DNA of 64,000 nt from Ignavibacteriales bacterium (GCA_026390815.1 JAPLFH010000056.1:1-64000), one strand, 5' to 3'; positions 1 to 9,780 are shown, numbered from the stretch's first letter. Notes: a model not told the origin generated them from the letters alone. Made by a program: numbers and translations.

Positions 1-78
1 TATTTTTCCTTCTTCTATCTCCTTTACTACTTTTTGTTTAAAGGCCCTACTATAACGTTTGATTATTTTTTCCTGCAC
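1..78 (-). CDS. IS3-type transposase orfA, N-terminal part only (runs off left edge)
   Basis: The minus strand is open from a GTG at 76-78 to the window edge (26 codons). The product begins VQEKIIKRYSRAFKQKVV and continues KEIEEGKI. This resembles the start of the helix-turn-helix OrfA of IS3/IS911-type elements, in which an RYS-x-xFK-x-xVV segment opens the HTH. A Shine-Dalgarno GGAGG lies 8 bases before the GTG. The rest of the element is outside the window, so completeness cannot be judged. A short HTH protein of another kind is possible, but the adjacent terminal inverted repeat supports an insertion sequence. Confidence 0.6.
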   Translation of the reverse strand, partial: MQEKIIKRYSRAFKQKVVKEIEEGKI

Positions 79-82
79 TGTT

Positions 83-137
83 TTGTCCTCCGAACTTAAG
101 TTTTTTATTTTTCATGTGTAAACTTAACTCCGGACAA
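83..137 (-). repeat. Imperfect inverted repeat at the IS end covering the orfA ribosome binding site
   Basis: TTGTCC at 83-88 can pair with GGACAA at 132-137, and TTAAG at 96-100 with CTTAA at 123-127, with an internal loop between. On the minus strand the orfA Shine-Dalgarno lies in the downstream arm. The outermost element sequence probably begins near 140-145 (TGTGTTGTCC on the minus strand), but the exact end of the element cannot be fixed without the other copy end. Confidence 0.5.
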
Positions 138-141
138 CACA

Positions 142-173
142 CTACGTTCTTAGTTCTACGTTCTTAGTTCTAC
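142..173. repeat. Heptanucleotide tandem repeat, 4 units, overlapping a stop codon
   Basis: On the plus strand the units GTTCTTA (146-152), GTTCTAC (153-159), GTTCTTA (160-166) and GTTCTAC (167-173) follow a partial CTAC. The stop codon of the mutase gene (170-172, minus strand) falls inside the last unit. Related arrays lie at 28016-28050 and 29309-29378. Confidence 0.8.
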
Positions 174-1855
174 ACTACCACGTTTTCTCTATATTCTCCA
201 AATACTTCGCGCAGTGTGTTGCAAATTTCTCCAATGCTCGCATAGGATTTTACCGCATCAACAATAAAAGGCATCAAGTTATTTTCACCTTCTGACGCCG
301 TTTTAAGCGCTCTAAGTTTTTCAGTCACTTCAATATTGTTTCTTTCTGAACGAACTTTACTCAGGAATTTCATTTGTTCTTCCTGGACTTTCATATCAAT
401 CTTAAGTAAGCCTGTTGGCTCTCCTTCTTTAACCTGGAATTTATTCATACCAACAATTATCCTTTCACCCTTTTCCATCTCTCGGGTAAATTGATAGGAG
501 GCTTTTTGTATCTCGCCTTGCACATAACCATTTTCAATTGCTTCAATCATTCCGCCTAATGCATCAATCTTTCCGATGTATTCTTCTGCTTCTTTTTCAA
601 TTTGATTTGTTAAAGTTTCGATATAGTAAGAACCTGCCAACGGATCGATTGTATTTATCACTCCGCTTTCATATGCAACAATTTGCTGTGTGCGTAAAGC
701 TATCCTAACTGAATCCTCTGTTGGAAGAGCAAGAGCTTCATCGCGCGAATTTGTATGCAAACTTTGTGTTCCGCCAAGTACAGCAGCCAAAGTTTGAATT
801 GTAACCCGTACGATATTATTATCAACTTGTTGGGCGGTTAAAGTAGAACCAGCCGTTTGTGTATGGAAACGAAGCATCATCGATTTTGGTTTTTTTGCTA
901 CAAATCTATCCTTCATAATTTTAGCCCACAATCTTCTTGCGGCTCTAAACTTAGCAACTTCTTCCAGCAAATCATTGTGGGAGTTAAAGAAGAAAGAAAG
1001 CTGTCCAGCAAATTCATCAATATCAAGTCCAGCTTTTATTGCTGCATTAACATAAGCGATACCATCTGCTAATGTAAATCCAACTTCCTGTGCAGCGGTT
1101 GAACCAGCTTCTCTTATATGATATCCGGAAATTGAAATTGTATTCCACTTTGGAACTTCTTTGGAACAGAATTCAAAAATATTTGTAATCAATCTCATAG
1201 AAGGTTTTGGTGGAAAAATATAAGTACCGCGGGCAATATATTCCTTTAAAATATCATTTTGAATTGTACCAATAATTTTATCTCTTGTAACACCTTGTTT
1301 TTCTGCAACTCCAATATACATTGCCAGGAGCACGGAAGCCGGGGCATTGATTGTCATCGATGTAGAAACTTTATTTAATGGAATTTGATCAAATAAAATT
1401 TCCATATCTGCAAGTGTATCAATGGCAACTCCCACCTTTCCAACTTCGCCATTAGCCATTGGATCATCACTATCATAGCCAATTTGTGTTGGAAGATCAA
1501 AAGCAACAGATAAACCCGATTGCCCCTGTGCAAGTAAATATCTATATCTTTCATTTGATTCTTTGGCGTTTCCAAATCCAGCATATTGCCGCATAGTCCA
1601 GAATTTTCCACGGTACATGGTTGGTTGAACTCCACGCGTAAATGGATATTGTCCAGGAAAACCGAGTTCTTCAACATAATTTTCTTGATTTATATCGTTT
1701 GGAATGTAAAGTGGCCTTACAGGATTAAAAGAAGCAGTTGTAAATTCTTTTCTTTGTTCGGGAAATTTTGATATGGTCTTATTATAATTGTTATCTTCCC
1801 AAACCTCATAAGCGGTCTGGACTTTTTGCCGAAGTTCTTCTAGGTTAGGCATCAT
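170..1855 (-). CDS. Methylmalonyl-CoA mutase, catalytic (large) subunit
   Basis: Carries the substrate-binding TIM barrel of methylmalonyl-CoA mutase, which interconverts methylmalonyl-CoA and succinyl-CoA with adenosylcobalamin in propionate metabolism. Family landmarks are [35 protein letters not shown] and [18 protein letters not shown]. At 561 residues it ends after the barrel and has no C-terminal cobalamin-binding domain (no DxHxxG motif). The B12 domain must therefore be a separate small subunit, as in two-gene mutases; it is not in this window. The gene starts ATGATG. The ribosome site AGAGGAAG is only a few bases from the first ATG, so the second ATG (1852) is equally likely. An isobutyryl-CoA or ethylmalonyl-type mutase cannot be excluded by eye. 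Confidence 0.93.
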   Translation of the reverse strand: MMPNLEELRQKVQTAYEVWEDNNYNKTISKFPEQRKEFTTASFNPVRPLYIPNDINQENYVEELGFPGQYPFTRGVQPTMYRGKFWTMRQYAGFGNAKESNERYRYLLAQGQSGLSVAFDLPTQIGYDSDDPMANGEVGKVGVAIDTLADMEILFDQIPLNKVSTSMTINAPASVLLAMYIGVAEKQGVTRDKIIGTIQNDILKEYIARGTYIFPPKPSMRLITNIFEFCSKEVPKWNTISISGYHIREAGSTAAQEVGFTLADGIAYVNAAIKAGLDIDEFAGQLSFFFNSHNDLLEEVAKFRAARRLWAKIMKDRFVAKKPKSMMLRFHTQTAGSTLTAQQVDNNIVRVTIQTLAAVLGGTQSLHTNSRDEALALPTEDSVRIALRTQQIVAYESGVINTIDPLAGSYYIETLTNQIEKEAEEYIGKIDALGGMIEAIENGYVQGEIQKASYQFTREMEKGERIIVGMNKFQVKEGEPTGLLKIDMKVQEEQMKFLSKVRSERNNIEVTEKLRALKTASEGENNLMPFIVDAVKSYASIGEICNTLREVFGEYRENVVV

Positions 1856-2114
1856 CTTCCTCTAAATAATTTTCAGATACTTTTAATTGCAAGTTATATG
1901 CCTTTAAGATAATGACATCTAATTATGATACAAGCATAAAAAAAATCAATAAATTTAGTTTTTCCAAACAATAATTATTTATTTTGCCATTAATGATTCT
2001 CAATTATTGGAATGAATGGGGGGAAAATAGAAAATTATTTTATTTTCGAAAATAAGTTAAACCCAACTTGATTTATTTGATGGTTATCTATATTTTTACA
2101 CCACGAAATATTAT

Positions 2115-2189
2115 TCCGCGATAGCTCAATGGTAGAGCACTCGGCTGTTAACCGAGATGTTGTAGGTTCGAGCCCTACTCGCGGAGCCA
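2115..2189 (+). tRNA. tRNA-Asn (anticodon GTT)
   Basis: A full cloverleaf can be drawn. The acceptor stem is TCCGCGA (2115-2121) with TCGCGGA (2179-2185), the D arm begins GCTC, and the anticodon stem is CTCGG/CCGAG with loop CTGTTAA, giving anticodon GTT at 2147-2149. The T arm contains GGTTCGAGCCC. Discriminator G2186 is followed by an encoded CCA (2187-2189). Confidence 0.97.
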
Positions 2190-2305
2190 AAGGTGTCTGG
2201 TGTGCTAACTGGTTTACAAACCCCACTTTTTATTTCCGACCACAATTTTTCATACTTCCCATCACCCGTATTTTCAGTTCAATAACGCCATCAGTCTCTC
2301 CACTC

Positions 2306-2470
2306 TTAAATGAAAGAATGAAATAAACGGTTTATTAAAGAATCGGCAGGTTGATGTCCCTCAGTAGAAATTTCAAACTTCAAATAGTAGTTACCTTTCT
2401 CATCCACTATTTATAAAATAGTATTGGTGCCGCCAATATCAACACCAAGCATAACTTGTTTTAAACTCAT
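2306..2470 (-). pseudogene. Remnant of a ROK-family glucokinase (N-terminal part)
   Basis: Reading the minus strand from an ATG at 2468-2470 gives MSLKQVMLGVDIGGTNTIL, a TAA, then IVDEKGNYYLKFEIS and TEGHQPADSLINRLFHSF before a second TAA at 2306-2308. LGVDIGGTNT is the phosphate-binding DxGGT motif that opens ROK sugar kinases. The IVDEKG strand and the later TEGHQPADSL segment follow at the expected distance. The stop sits where family members usually have a Gly just before the IVD strand. Nothing recognisable follows the second stop, so this is a decayed 5-prime fragment. It sits at the end of the glycoside hydrolase gene run, where a sugar kinase would make sense. Confidence 0.8.
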
Positions 2471-2495
2471 AAGTCATGCTTTTTAATCTTAATTT

Positions 2496-2521
2496 GCAGG
2501 GTGAGCAGATTGTCACCCTGC
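2496..2521 (-). terminator. Hairpin after the CBM9-like secreted protein gene
   Basis: A perfect 9-bp stem GCAGGGTGA / TCACCCTGC with an 8-base loop lies 27 bases past the stop codon of the gene ending at 2549. There is no long T run on the minus strand, so it is a weak intrinsic terminator or an mRNA-stabilising hairpin. Confidence 0.5.
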
Positions 2522-2548
2522 GTTTATTTGCTAATGCGATATATGTCG

Positions 2549-5044
2549 TTATTTGATCAGCATCAACTTCTTAGTGCTAGTGAATTTACCAGAATTTATT
2601 TGATAGAAATATATTCCGCTTGTAAGATTAGAAGCATTAAAATTTACTGAATGCAAACCTGAATTTTGCTGTTCATTTACAAGAGAAGTAACAAGTCTAC
2701 CAAGCAAGTCGTAAACCTTTAATGTAACTAATCCGGTTTTTTCAAGAGTGTAAGTTATTTTTGTTGCCGGGTTAAATGGATTAGGATAATTCTGTTTTAA
2801 TGAATATGTATTAACAGCATTTTCATCTTTTTCAACACCAACAGGCTTCCAAAGATTTCCAATCCATGTATAAGACCATAGAGAAACATCCGCCCAAGAC
2901 ATGTCCTGGTCTTCTGGAGAGTAAGTTAAAATACCTTCTCTTTCTCCAGTAGCATCAGCATCGCCAACTCCAATATCAAGTTTAATTCTATAACCCTCAG
3001 TAGGACTAAAAACATTATCATTAAACAAGCTTCCTAAAATCGCAAAAGGAATACGTGCTTCAACTACATAACCGGTTGGGAATTTTTCCCCCCAGTAATA
3101 TTCGGATCCGGGAACAAGTATATTATCGATACCTGAATCATCAAGCAATCTGTCGAAACAAAATCTAAAATGATAATCAGGTTCTACACCTCTTTGATAA
3201 CCTCCATGAGAAGCACCATGCCAATTATACAATCCAATATAAAGATCCGGTGCATCATTCAACCAGGTAGTTGCTTGAGAATGTGAAATAATATCATCTT
3301 CAACATCAAAGGCTACATATAAATAATTATTATCCATAGCGAGATATGCATTAAGAGAAAGGTCAGCGTCATTATCAATAACGGTATTGTCTACAATAGT
3401 ACCGCCCCCAGAAGGTGCCATATGAATAGGAGTAACGTTTGTCCATTCAGTTAAATTACCATCTGCAGCAAAATTTGCTGTAGGAGCATTTAAGGAAATA
3501 GTTACAACACCTTTTGCTTTAGTTGTAGTTGATGATAATGTAGGTGCAAGTGTTCCTATTATTTGAGATTGGCTTTGGCAGACAACTGCATAATAATATG
3601 AAACATTTTGATCAGTAACCGGAGCTCTTAATGGTTGAATAAATGACTGTGTTCCTGCACCAATTCCTGTAGCTGCAATCTCAACACCGGGTGCATTTAT
3701 ATCTGTAATCGGATCTAATGAATAATAAATACTATATGTTCCATTTAACTGTTTGGGAACATCAATCCATGTAATAGTATTTGTATATTTTGCATTATCA
3801 GATGCTACCGAAATGTTTGTAGGAGCTACAGGTGGCAGCACATCCAAGACCGGGTTGCCCGTCCATACATTTGATAAGTAAGTAACCTTACCTGTTACAC
3901 TGTTATCTGCATTTTCTGTCATAATTGAAAATGCATTAATGTTTGAAGGATCAAAACCGGTTGTTCCATCCATTGGTGTAAATGCCAGTAATGCAAGACC
4001 ATATTGATGCCACAAAGTATCATTTTCCGCCGTGAAAGTCATACCAAGCTTTGCTTGTGTTCCAACTACAGTTGTACTTGCAGATTCAAACTGAACTCTA
4101 AAAGTAGTTCCACCCGCAAATGTTTTCATGCTAAAATTTAAACTGTCGGGTATCCAACTTGCATTTAAATCAGTGTTTGAAAGGAAATTTAAAATGAATC
4201 CGTTTTTGCCATTTCCATCCTGGTTAGCCATCATCCATTTTAATGAACTTGAGTTTGTTACAGGACCTATTTTTTCTGCAACAGCAACAGTTGCACCACC
4301 AAAGACAGCAGGTTCCGCAATCTGTGGATTTAAATTTACTCCATTAAAAATAACAAACGGGCGCTCGTGGGCTCCTTTCAATCTTAGATCATCAATTATA
4401 AATTTTCCTCTTGCAATCTTTGTAGTTTGCACATTCGTGTTTAACTCAAAGCCCCAGCCTTTAATCTTATCAAGATCTAAGGTGCCGTTGCCGTATGAAG
4501 TCCCTCCCCACTGCGTTAAAGTAAATCCTTTATCATCATAATTGCCGTTTGCAACTAATGGAAGCGAAACATAATGCCAGCCGGGAGCATTCGTCATTAT
4601 ATGAAGAAATGAAAAGTATCTTTCGATATCACTGTACGAATATGTATTATTGCCGCTTGGTGAATTGCTGACTTCGTAAAGATTGAATCGAAGAAGGAAG
4701 TCAAATCCGGTATCTGCCGGTACTTCATTGTAATACCAAAAACTTATGCTGTCATAACCGGAAAAATCATATGTTAAATTTGGGTTGAGATTCCAATGCT
4801 CAAACACGAGTCTTTGTCCCCAGCTTTCCCAGCCGGTTGTACGATAGGTAACTTTCATAGCACCGGGACCTACCTTTACCGGACTTGTAATGTAATCTAA
4901 CAGCAGTGTGTCTGTTGGAGCATAGTCGATATATTTAATCCAATAATTGGTATCTGCCGGTGCAGAGTCGTAGCCATCAACCAATTGGGCTAAAACGGAT
5001 ACACTGAAGATAAATACGAAGAAAAAGCTTAGTAACCCTTTCAT
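2549..5044 (-). CDS. T9SS-exported carbohydrate-binding protein with CBM9-like domain
   Basis: 831 residues with a Sec signal peptide (MKGLLSFFFVFIFSVSVLAQ). The N-terminal half has beta-sandwich segments resembling carbohydrate-binding domains (DSISFWYYNEVPADTG and later FIIDDLRLKG). A fibronectin-III-like stretch (PPVAPTNISVASDN, around residues 400-510) follows. A CBM9-like domain (ADGNLTEWTNVTPIHM, YLAMDNNYLYVAFDVEDD, VVEARIPFAIL) spans roughly 515-740. The C-terminus is a T9SS type A sorting domain (NYPNPFNPATKITY ... GIYFYQI), so the protein should reach the cell surface or medium. No catalytic glycosidase domain is visible. It lies downstream of GH120 and GH3 genes on the same strand, so a xylan-capturing or scaffolding role is a reasonable inference. 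Confidence 0.85.
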   Translation of the reverse strand: MKGLLSFFFVFIFSVSVLAQLVDGYDSAPADTNYWIKYIDYAPTDTLLLDYITSPVKVGPGAMKVTYRTTGWESWGQRLVFEHWNLNPNLTYDFSGYDSISFWYYNEVPADTGFDFLLRFNLYEVSNSPSGNNTYSYSDIERYFSFLHIMTNAPGWHYVSLPLVANGNYDDKGFTLTQWGGTSYGNGTLDLDKIKGWGFELNTNVQTTKIARGKFIIDDLRLKGAHERPFVIFNGVNLNPQIAEPAVFGGATVAVAEKIGPVTNSSSLKWMMANQDGNGKNGFILNFLSNTDLNASWIPDSLNFSMKTFAGGTTFRVQFESASTTVVGTQAKLGMTFTAENDTLWHQYGLALLAFTPMDGTTGFDPSNINAFSIMTENADNSVTGKVTYLSNVWTGNPVLDVLPPVAPTNISVASDNAKYTNTITWIDVPKQLNGTYSIYYSLDPITDINAPGVEIAATGIGAGTQSFIQPLRAPVTDQNVSYYYAVVCQSQSQIIGTLAPTLSSTTTKAKGVVTISLNAPTANFAADGNLTEWTNVTPIHMAPSGGGTIVDNTVIDNDADLSLNAYLAMDNNYLYVAFDVEDDIISHSQATTWLNDAPDLYIGLYNWHGASHGGYQRGVEPDYHFRFCFDRLLDDSGIDNILVPGSEYYWGEKFPTGYVVEARIPFAILGSLFNDNVFSPTEGYRIKLDIGVGDADATGEREGILTYSPEDQDMSWADVSLWSYTWIGNLWKPVGVEKDENAVNTYSLKQNYPNPFNPATKITYTLEKTGLVTLKVYDLLGRLVTSLVNEQQNSGLHSVNFNASNLTSGIYFYQINSGKFTSTKKLMLIK

Positions 5045-5203
5045 ATTATTACTCTCCTTATTTAAATGAAAAAATAAGTAGTTAATTATCGACTTAGATT
5101 TATTTATAATAATCTTTGCTGTAAAATATTTGGTGCTTGTTCCAAATGTCAGTTAATTTCAGTAAGTGCAATGATTTTGCTGTGAACGAGTAATACTGAA
5201 CAA

Positions 5204-7024
5204 TCACCATACCTTAATTGATAATAATCCGTCTCCCGGATTCTCAAAAGGTCCGGGTGTAGGATTCAATTCATTTCGCCGCTTGCCAAAGTAATCTGTA
5301 GTAACATTAACAGGCGAGCCATCAGGTTGTTCATAAGAAAGATTTGGTATAGAGGCTTTTCCAAGTATCTCTGTTGATATTATTTTATGCTTTCGTTCTT
5401 TCGACCATTCTTTATCGAATTTAATTTCAAGGTAAAAATCATCTGACTTCTCAATTAACTTGATCATAGGATCAAAGTAATGTTTGAAGAGAGGATCCTT
5501 TTCAAACTTAGAAGGATTGGCACCTTTTAGGAACACATTGCCATCCATCCATACGGGTAATTGAACATCATCGTAACTACTCATATCGAAGTGTTGCACA
5601 AATATATTGTTATAATAGCGATCATCCCCCAATGGGTTATCGTGAAATCCTGCAGTCTCAGTTGAATGTGGCTTGAGGAATGGTGTCAAACGGCTGTCGA
5701 AAGGAAGTACACTTAATGTCCCGGAAAATAAGTTATGAACGTAAGCACCTCCTTGCGATTGGTCTACCAGTGACACAGGTGAAAGAAAAAGATTGTTGTC
5801 CATCAGAAATGGTCCATGATCTACTTCTACAAAAACATCTTCACCATTATCATGAAATAGATTCTCAGAGACACGCGTGCCCTGTGCCATCCAGTCGAGC
5901 CATAACCCACGGATGGTTTTATAGATGTGGTTCCGGCTGATAGTGACGTCAATAGCTGCATGGAACTTGATTGCCGCCAACTCTGCGCCAGCAAACCATT
6001 TTAGCACGCGAATGTCGTGGATGGTATTACCGGTGACCGTGCTGAATATAGCGCCAAGACTGCCGACGATGCCCGCTTGCTCGCAATGAGAGATGATATT
6101 GTTGCGAACGAAATGGTGTCCAATACTTTCCTTCATCCAGCCGTTTGTGTATGCGCGCTCGATGGTCTTGACGTAACCTTCTGCAGCATTTTCAGAAGTG
6201 TTATCCCATTGATCGCCGGATTTACCGAGTGAGATACCGGTACAAATTGAATACTTGATTACATTGTTTTCGATAATCCAGCCTTTACTCCAGTTAGTAC
6301 CAATTAAGCCAATCTGCTCTGCGGTGGGTGGTGCCCACGGTGTTGCTGCATGCTCCATAATAAAGCCGCGCACAGTAATGTAGTTGATGCCTGTGTTTTT
6401 CGGATAGAACACTGTCTGACGAACGTTGATCTCGACCATTTGTTTATTTGGATTGATTCTTTTGAACTGCGCCCAGATTGTTGTACTATCTTTTTCTACA
6501 TTTCCGAACCAGAGTGCCTCAGTTCCAATAGGTTTCATTACATCATCAAGATTGGCAGCTTCCGTAAGCCAGTAGCCGTTAAGATAGACAGCACCTGTAT
6601 GATGCTCTCTGCCCTCAGGATCAAACCAGTCGCCGTGGATGAGGTCATTGTAAGGATTGAATTTTCCAAAGAATGAATTTGGAATAATTACTTTCCAAAG
6701 ATCCCCCTGATCTTTCACCCAGTTCCTGATAACTTCGGAACCTTTGATAACAACTTCCTCCCCATGTGCTGCTTCATAGATAATCCGTTTTGAATCCGAT
6801 TCGCCTCCGCGAGGAGGATCAATACGTTCACGATAAACTCCTTGATGTACGATGACAATATCACCCGGCTGTGCAAGTTCTGCAGCATGTTGGATTGTTT
6901 TCAGCGGTGCTGTTAATGTACCTGGATTCGAATTGTTTCCATTTTTAGAGACGTGTAGTTCAGTACAATTAATTAATGTGGCAGATAATAAAATGATTGA
7001 GAAAATTCCGATTATCGTTTTCAT
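5204..7024 (-). CDS. GH120 family beta-xylosidase (right-handed beta-helix)
   Basis: The protein has the layout of the GH120 beta-xylosidase XylC of Thermoanaerobacterium: ELHVSKNGNNSNPGTL and QPGDIVIVHQGVYRERI at the start, then IIPNSFFGKFNPYNDLIHGDW, HAATPWAPPTAEQIGLIG and NWSKGWIIENN. The catalytic pair of that family is seen as the Asp in GLWLDW (D377) and the Glu in VFVEVDHG (E400), with the same 23-residue spacing. The start is taken at ATG 7022-7024, because AAGGAGG lies 6 bases upstream. The longer frame from 7042 would translate this ribosome site as Ile-Arg-Arg. A hydrophobic leader ends in LINC, so it is secreted and perhaps a lipoprotein, although Asn before the Cys is unusual. 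It probably releases xylose from xylo-oligosaccharides in the periplasm. Confidence 0.88.
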   Translation of the reverse strand: MKTIIGIFSIILLSATLINCTELHVSKNGNNSNPGTLTAPLKTIQHAAELAQPGDIVIVHQGVYRERIDPPRGGESDSKRIIYEAAHGEEVVIKGSEVIRNWVKDQGDLWKVIIPNSFFGKFNPYNDLIHGDWFDPEGREHHTGAVYLNGYWLTEAANLDDVMKPIGTEALWFGNVEKDSTTIWAQFKRINPNKQMVEINVRQTVFYPKNTGINYITVRGFIMEHAATPWAPPTAEQIGLIGTNWSKGWIIENNVIKYSICTGISLGKSGDQWDNTSENAAEGYVKTIERAYTNGWMKESIGHHFVRNNIISHCEQAGIVGSLGAIFSTVTGNTIHDIRVLKWFAGAELAAIKFHAAIDVTISRNHIYKTIRGLWLDWMAQGTRVSENLFHDNGEDVFVEVDHGPFLMDNNLFLSPVSLVDQSQGGAYVHNLFSGTLSVLPFDSRLTPFLKPHSTETAGFHDNPLGDDRYYNNIFVQHFDMSSYDDVQLPVWMDGNVFLKGANPSKFEKDPLFKHYFDPMIKLIEKSDDFYLEIKFDKEWSKERKHKIISTEILGKASIPNLSYEQPDGSPVNVTTDYFGKRRNELNPTPGPFENPGDGLLSIKVW

Positions 7025-7129
7025 TTTGATCCTCCTTATCATTGAACTTAGATGGAGTTATTATTCAAAGTAAATGCTTCCAAACTTTAAAACTTGACTA
7101 CTGAATAACAATTGAATTACCACTGAACA

Positions 7130-9757
7130 CTATTCGATCATAAAATCATTACCGGAAAGTACAACCTTTGTTTTAATTATTTTTTTGTTCTTCAAACCAG
7201 CCGTATACGGTTGTTCGCCACCTGCGAATATTTCTACTTCACCAGAAATAACTACTCGTTTATTTGAGTTATCTATAACCGACATGTTATAAGGTGTTAG
7301 ATTGAATTCAACAACTTTCTTCTCACCTTTCTTCAGGTGAATTCTTTTAAATCCTTCAAGCGCAATATTTGGAACTGGAACTGGTGTTTGTAAATGTTTG
7401 ATATAAAGCTGCACAACTTCATCGCCGTCCATCTTCCCATTATTTTCAACTGTTACTTTTACATTTAGTGTGTCACCCGTTTTCATTTTTTTTTGCATAT
7501 GAAGATCACTGTATCTAAATGATGTATAGCTTAAACCGTAACCAAACTTGTATAAAGCCTCACCTTCAAAATATCTGTAGGTTCGTCCCTTCATATTATA
7601 ATCTTCAAATGTCGGAAGTTGATCTATAGATTTATAAAAAGTAACAGGCAATCTTCCGGCAGGATTGTAATCACCAAAGAGAATGTCGGCAATTGCGGTA
7701 CCTCCTTCCTGACCGGGATACCACGCTTCAAGAATAGCGGGTAAATTTTTATCTGCCCAATTTATTGATAGCGCGCTTCCATTCATTATAATAAATACAA
7801 TAGGTTTACCGGTGGTTTGTAATTTCTTTAGCATTTTTTCCTGAACTGCCGGCAGATCAATTGAAGTTCTGTCGCCGCCTTTAAATCCTTCATACGGAAC
7901 ATCCATCTCTTCACCTTCAAGTGACGGGGAAATACCGCCGCAATAAATTATTACATCCGACTTCTTTGCAATATCAAGGGCTTCCTTAAGACGGTCTTTT
8001 CCAAACACATGCCAGGAAAATTTAATGCTTGCGCCGCCTGCTTTTTGGAAATATTCTATTCTTATTTTATGCTTGCTTCCTTTTTGTATTTCAATCGTGC
8101 CGGATTTAGTAGTTGGTGCATGTTCAGTCCAATCATCAATCAAAAGGCTGTCATCTAAGAATAATCTATACCCGTCGTCGCCTGTTAGGGCTAATTGATA
8201 TTTACCATCTTCGGGCGCTAACAATGTACCTGTCCATCTCACGGAAAAGTTTTCTAAAGGAAATCCTTTTGGAATGGTTTTGCCTTCAAAGTTAAAATCA
8301 ATGAGTGTATCAATTCTTACTTCTTTAGGATTTCCGGAGATGTCCGGATTGGTAAAGTACTCTCCCTTTAATCCATGCTGGTCTTCCGAAAATAAATATT
8401 CGGTTGGGACATTCTCAATTGTTGCCATTCCTTCCACGTAATCATTCCCAATGGCATAATAAACTTTAGTCTGCTTTGAGACTTTATTTTTTATTCCCTG
8501 TAAAGGAGTAACATATTTGGAAGGTACACCGTTATAGTTTCCATACATTACTGTTGCATTGTCGGCATTTGGTCCAATCACTGCAATGGCAGTTAAATCT
8601 TTTTTCAAGGGTAGGAGATTTTTTTCATTCTTCAACAAAACCATACTCTGTTGAGCAGCGATAATCGAAAGCATGCGGTGTTCAGGTGAATCATTTATGT
8701 CCGGAGAAATTTTATTGTAAGGTACTTTGTCTTCAGGATCGAAATCACCAAGCCTGAAGCGTGCTTCCATTAATCTTTTTACAGACACATCAATGTCTTT
8801 TTCAGTTAAATATCCTTTTTCAACAGCACCTTTGAGATGACTAAACAGAGTGCCGCAGTTAAGATCTAACCCGGCTTTAACGGCTAAGGCTGCTGCTTCC
8901 TCCATAGATGAAGCATACTTATGAGTCGAATATATATCTCTGACCGCATCGCAATCCGATACGACATAACCTTTGAAGCCCCATGTATCTCTTAGTAATG
9001 TTGTAAGAAGATACTTGCTTGCACTGACGGGAATACCTCTAAAGCTGTTGTACGCAGACATAATAGAATAAGCCTTACCTTCCTTGACACATGCTTCGAA
9101 AGCAGGAGCATAAGTATCAAGAAAGTCCCGTTCATTTATTTCGGCGTCGAATACATGCCGTAAAGGTTCGGGTCCGCTGTGGACAAGATAATGTTTTGGT
9201 GTTGATACCGTCTTCAAATAAAAAGGATCATTGCCCTGCATGCCTTTAACAAACGCAACTCCCATCCTTGAAGTAAGGAAAGGATCTTCACCATAAGTTT
9301 CCTGTCCTCTTCCCCAACGGGGGTCGCGGAAAATATTTATATTCGGCGACCATACAGTTAAACCAATGAAGCCTTCATTTTTATCTTTTATATAAGCATT
9401 ATATTTTGCTCGGAACTCATCTGATATTACAGTTGCAACATTATAAAGAAGACTATCATTAAATGTTGCAGCTATTCCAATTGCCTGTGGGAAAACAGTT
9501 GCAATGCCTGTGCGAGCCACACCGTGCAGCCCTTCATTCCACCAGTCGTAATATGGTATACCAAGCCTCGGTATAGCCACAGCAATATTCATCATTTGCG
9601 AAATCTTTTCATCTAATGTCATCCTTGAAACAAGGTCATTAACCCGTTCCTCGATTAGTAAAGTCGGATTTTTATAAGGTTCATTCTGTGCCGTTAAATT
9701 AAAAGTTAATATTAAGCAGAATGAGAAAACAAACAATAAGAAATGAATTTTTTTCAT
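7130..9757 (-). CDS. Secreted GH3 beta-glycosidase with inserted PA14 domain
   Basis: 875 residues with a signal peptide (MKKIHFLLFVFSFCLILTFN). The GH3 N-terminal barrel shows PRLGIPYYDWWNEGLHG, STPKHYLVHSGPEPLRH and GYVVSDCDAV; D268 in VSD is the expected nucleophile. The alpha/beta sandwich domain starts near 380 (LLPLKKDLTAIAVIGPNADN). It is interrupted by a PA14 domain at about 463-585 (LKGEYFTNPD ... GDDGYRLFLDDSLLIDDW) and resumes with VIYCGGISPSLEGEEMD. A fibronectin-III-like domain ends the protein. This layout fits beta-glucosidases and beta-xylosidases; substrate cannot be decided by eye, but the GH120 neighbour favours xylosides. The gene begins 23 bases after the upstream six-hairpin-like gene, so the two are probably co-transcribed. 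Confidence 0.92.
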   Translation of the reverse strand: MKKIHFLLFVFSFCLILTFNLTAQNEPYKNPTLLIEERVNDLVSRMTLDEKISQMMNIAVAIPRLGIPYYDWWNEGLHGVARTGIATVFPQAIGIAATFNDSLLYNVATVISDEFRAKYNAYIKDKNEGFIGLTVWSPNINIFRDPRWGRGQETYGEDPFLTSRMGVAFVKGMQGNDPFYLKTVSTPKHYLVHSGPEPLRHVFDAEINERDFLDTYAPAFEACVKEGKAYSIMSAYNSFRGIPVSASKYLLTTLLRDTWGFKGYVVSDCDAVRDIYSTHKYASSMEEAAALAVKAGLDLNCGTLFSHLKGAVEKGYLTEKDIDVSVKRLMEARFRLGDFDPEDKVPYNKISPDINDSPEHRMLSIIAAQQSMVLLKNEKNLLPLKKDLTAIAVIGPNADNATVMYGNYNGVPSKYVTPLQGIKNKVSKQTKVYYAIGNDYVEGMATIENVPTEYLFSEDQHGLKGEYFTNPDISGNPKEVRIDTLIDFNFEGKTIPKGFPLENFSVRWTGTLLAPEDGKYQLALTGDDGYRLFLDDSLLIDDWTEHAPTTKSGTIEIQKGSKHKIRIEYFQKAGGASIKFSWHVFGKDRLKEALDIAKKSDVIIYCGGISPSLEGEEMDVPYEGFKGGDRTSIDLPAVQEKMLKKLQTTGKPIVFIIMNGSALSINWADKNLPAILEAWYPGQEGGTAIADILFGDYNPAGRLPVTFYKSIDQLPTFEDYNMKGRTYRYFEGEALYKFGYGLSYTSFRYSDLHMQKKMKTGDTLNVKVTVENNGKMDGDEVVQLYIKHLQTPVPVPNIALEGFKRIHLKKGEKKVVEFNLTPYNMSVIDNSNKRVVISGEVEIFAGGEQPYTAGLKNKKIIKTKVVLSGNDFMIE

Positions 9758-9780
9758 CTATGTATCCTATTTTACTTTGA

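Noticed and set aside
2115-2189. Attachment site of an integrated element at tRNA-Asn
   Set aside because: No integrase gene and no direct repeat of the tRNA 3-prime end could be found in the window.
7025-7042. Longer start of the GH120 gene at 7042
   Set aside because: These 18 bases encode MIRRIK only because they hold the ribosome site AAGGAGG; the ATG at 7024 with a secretion signal right after it is better.
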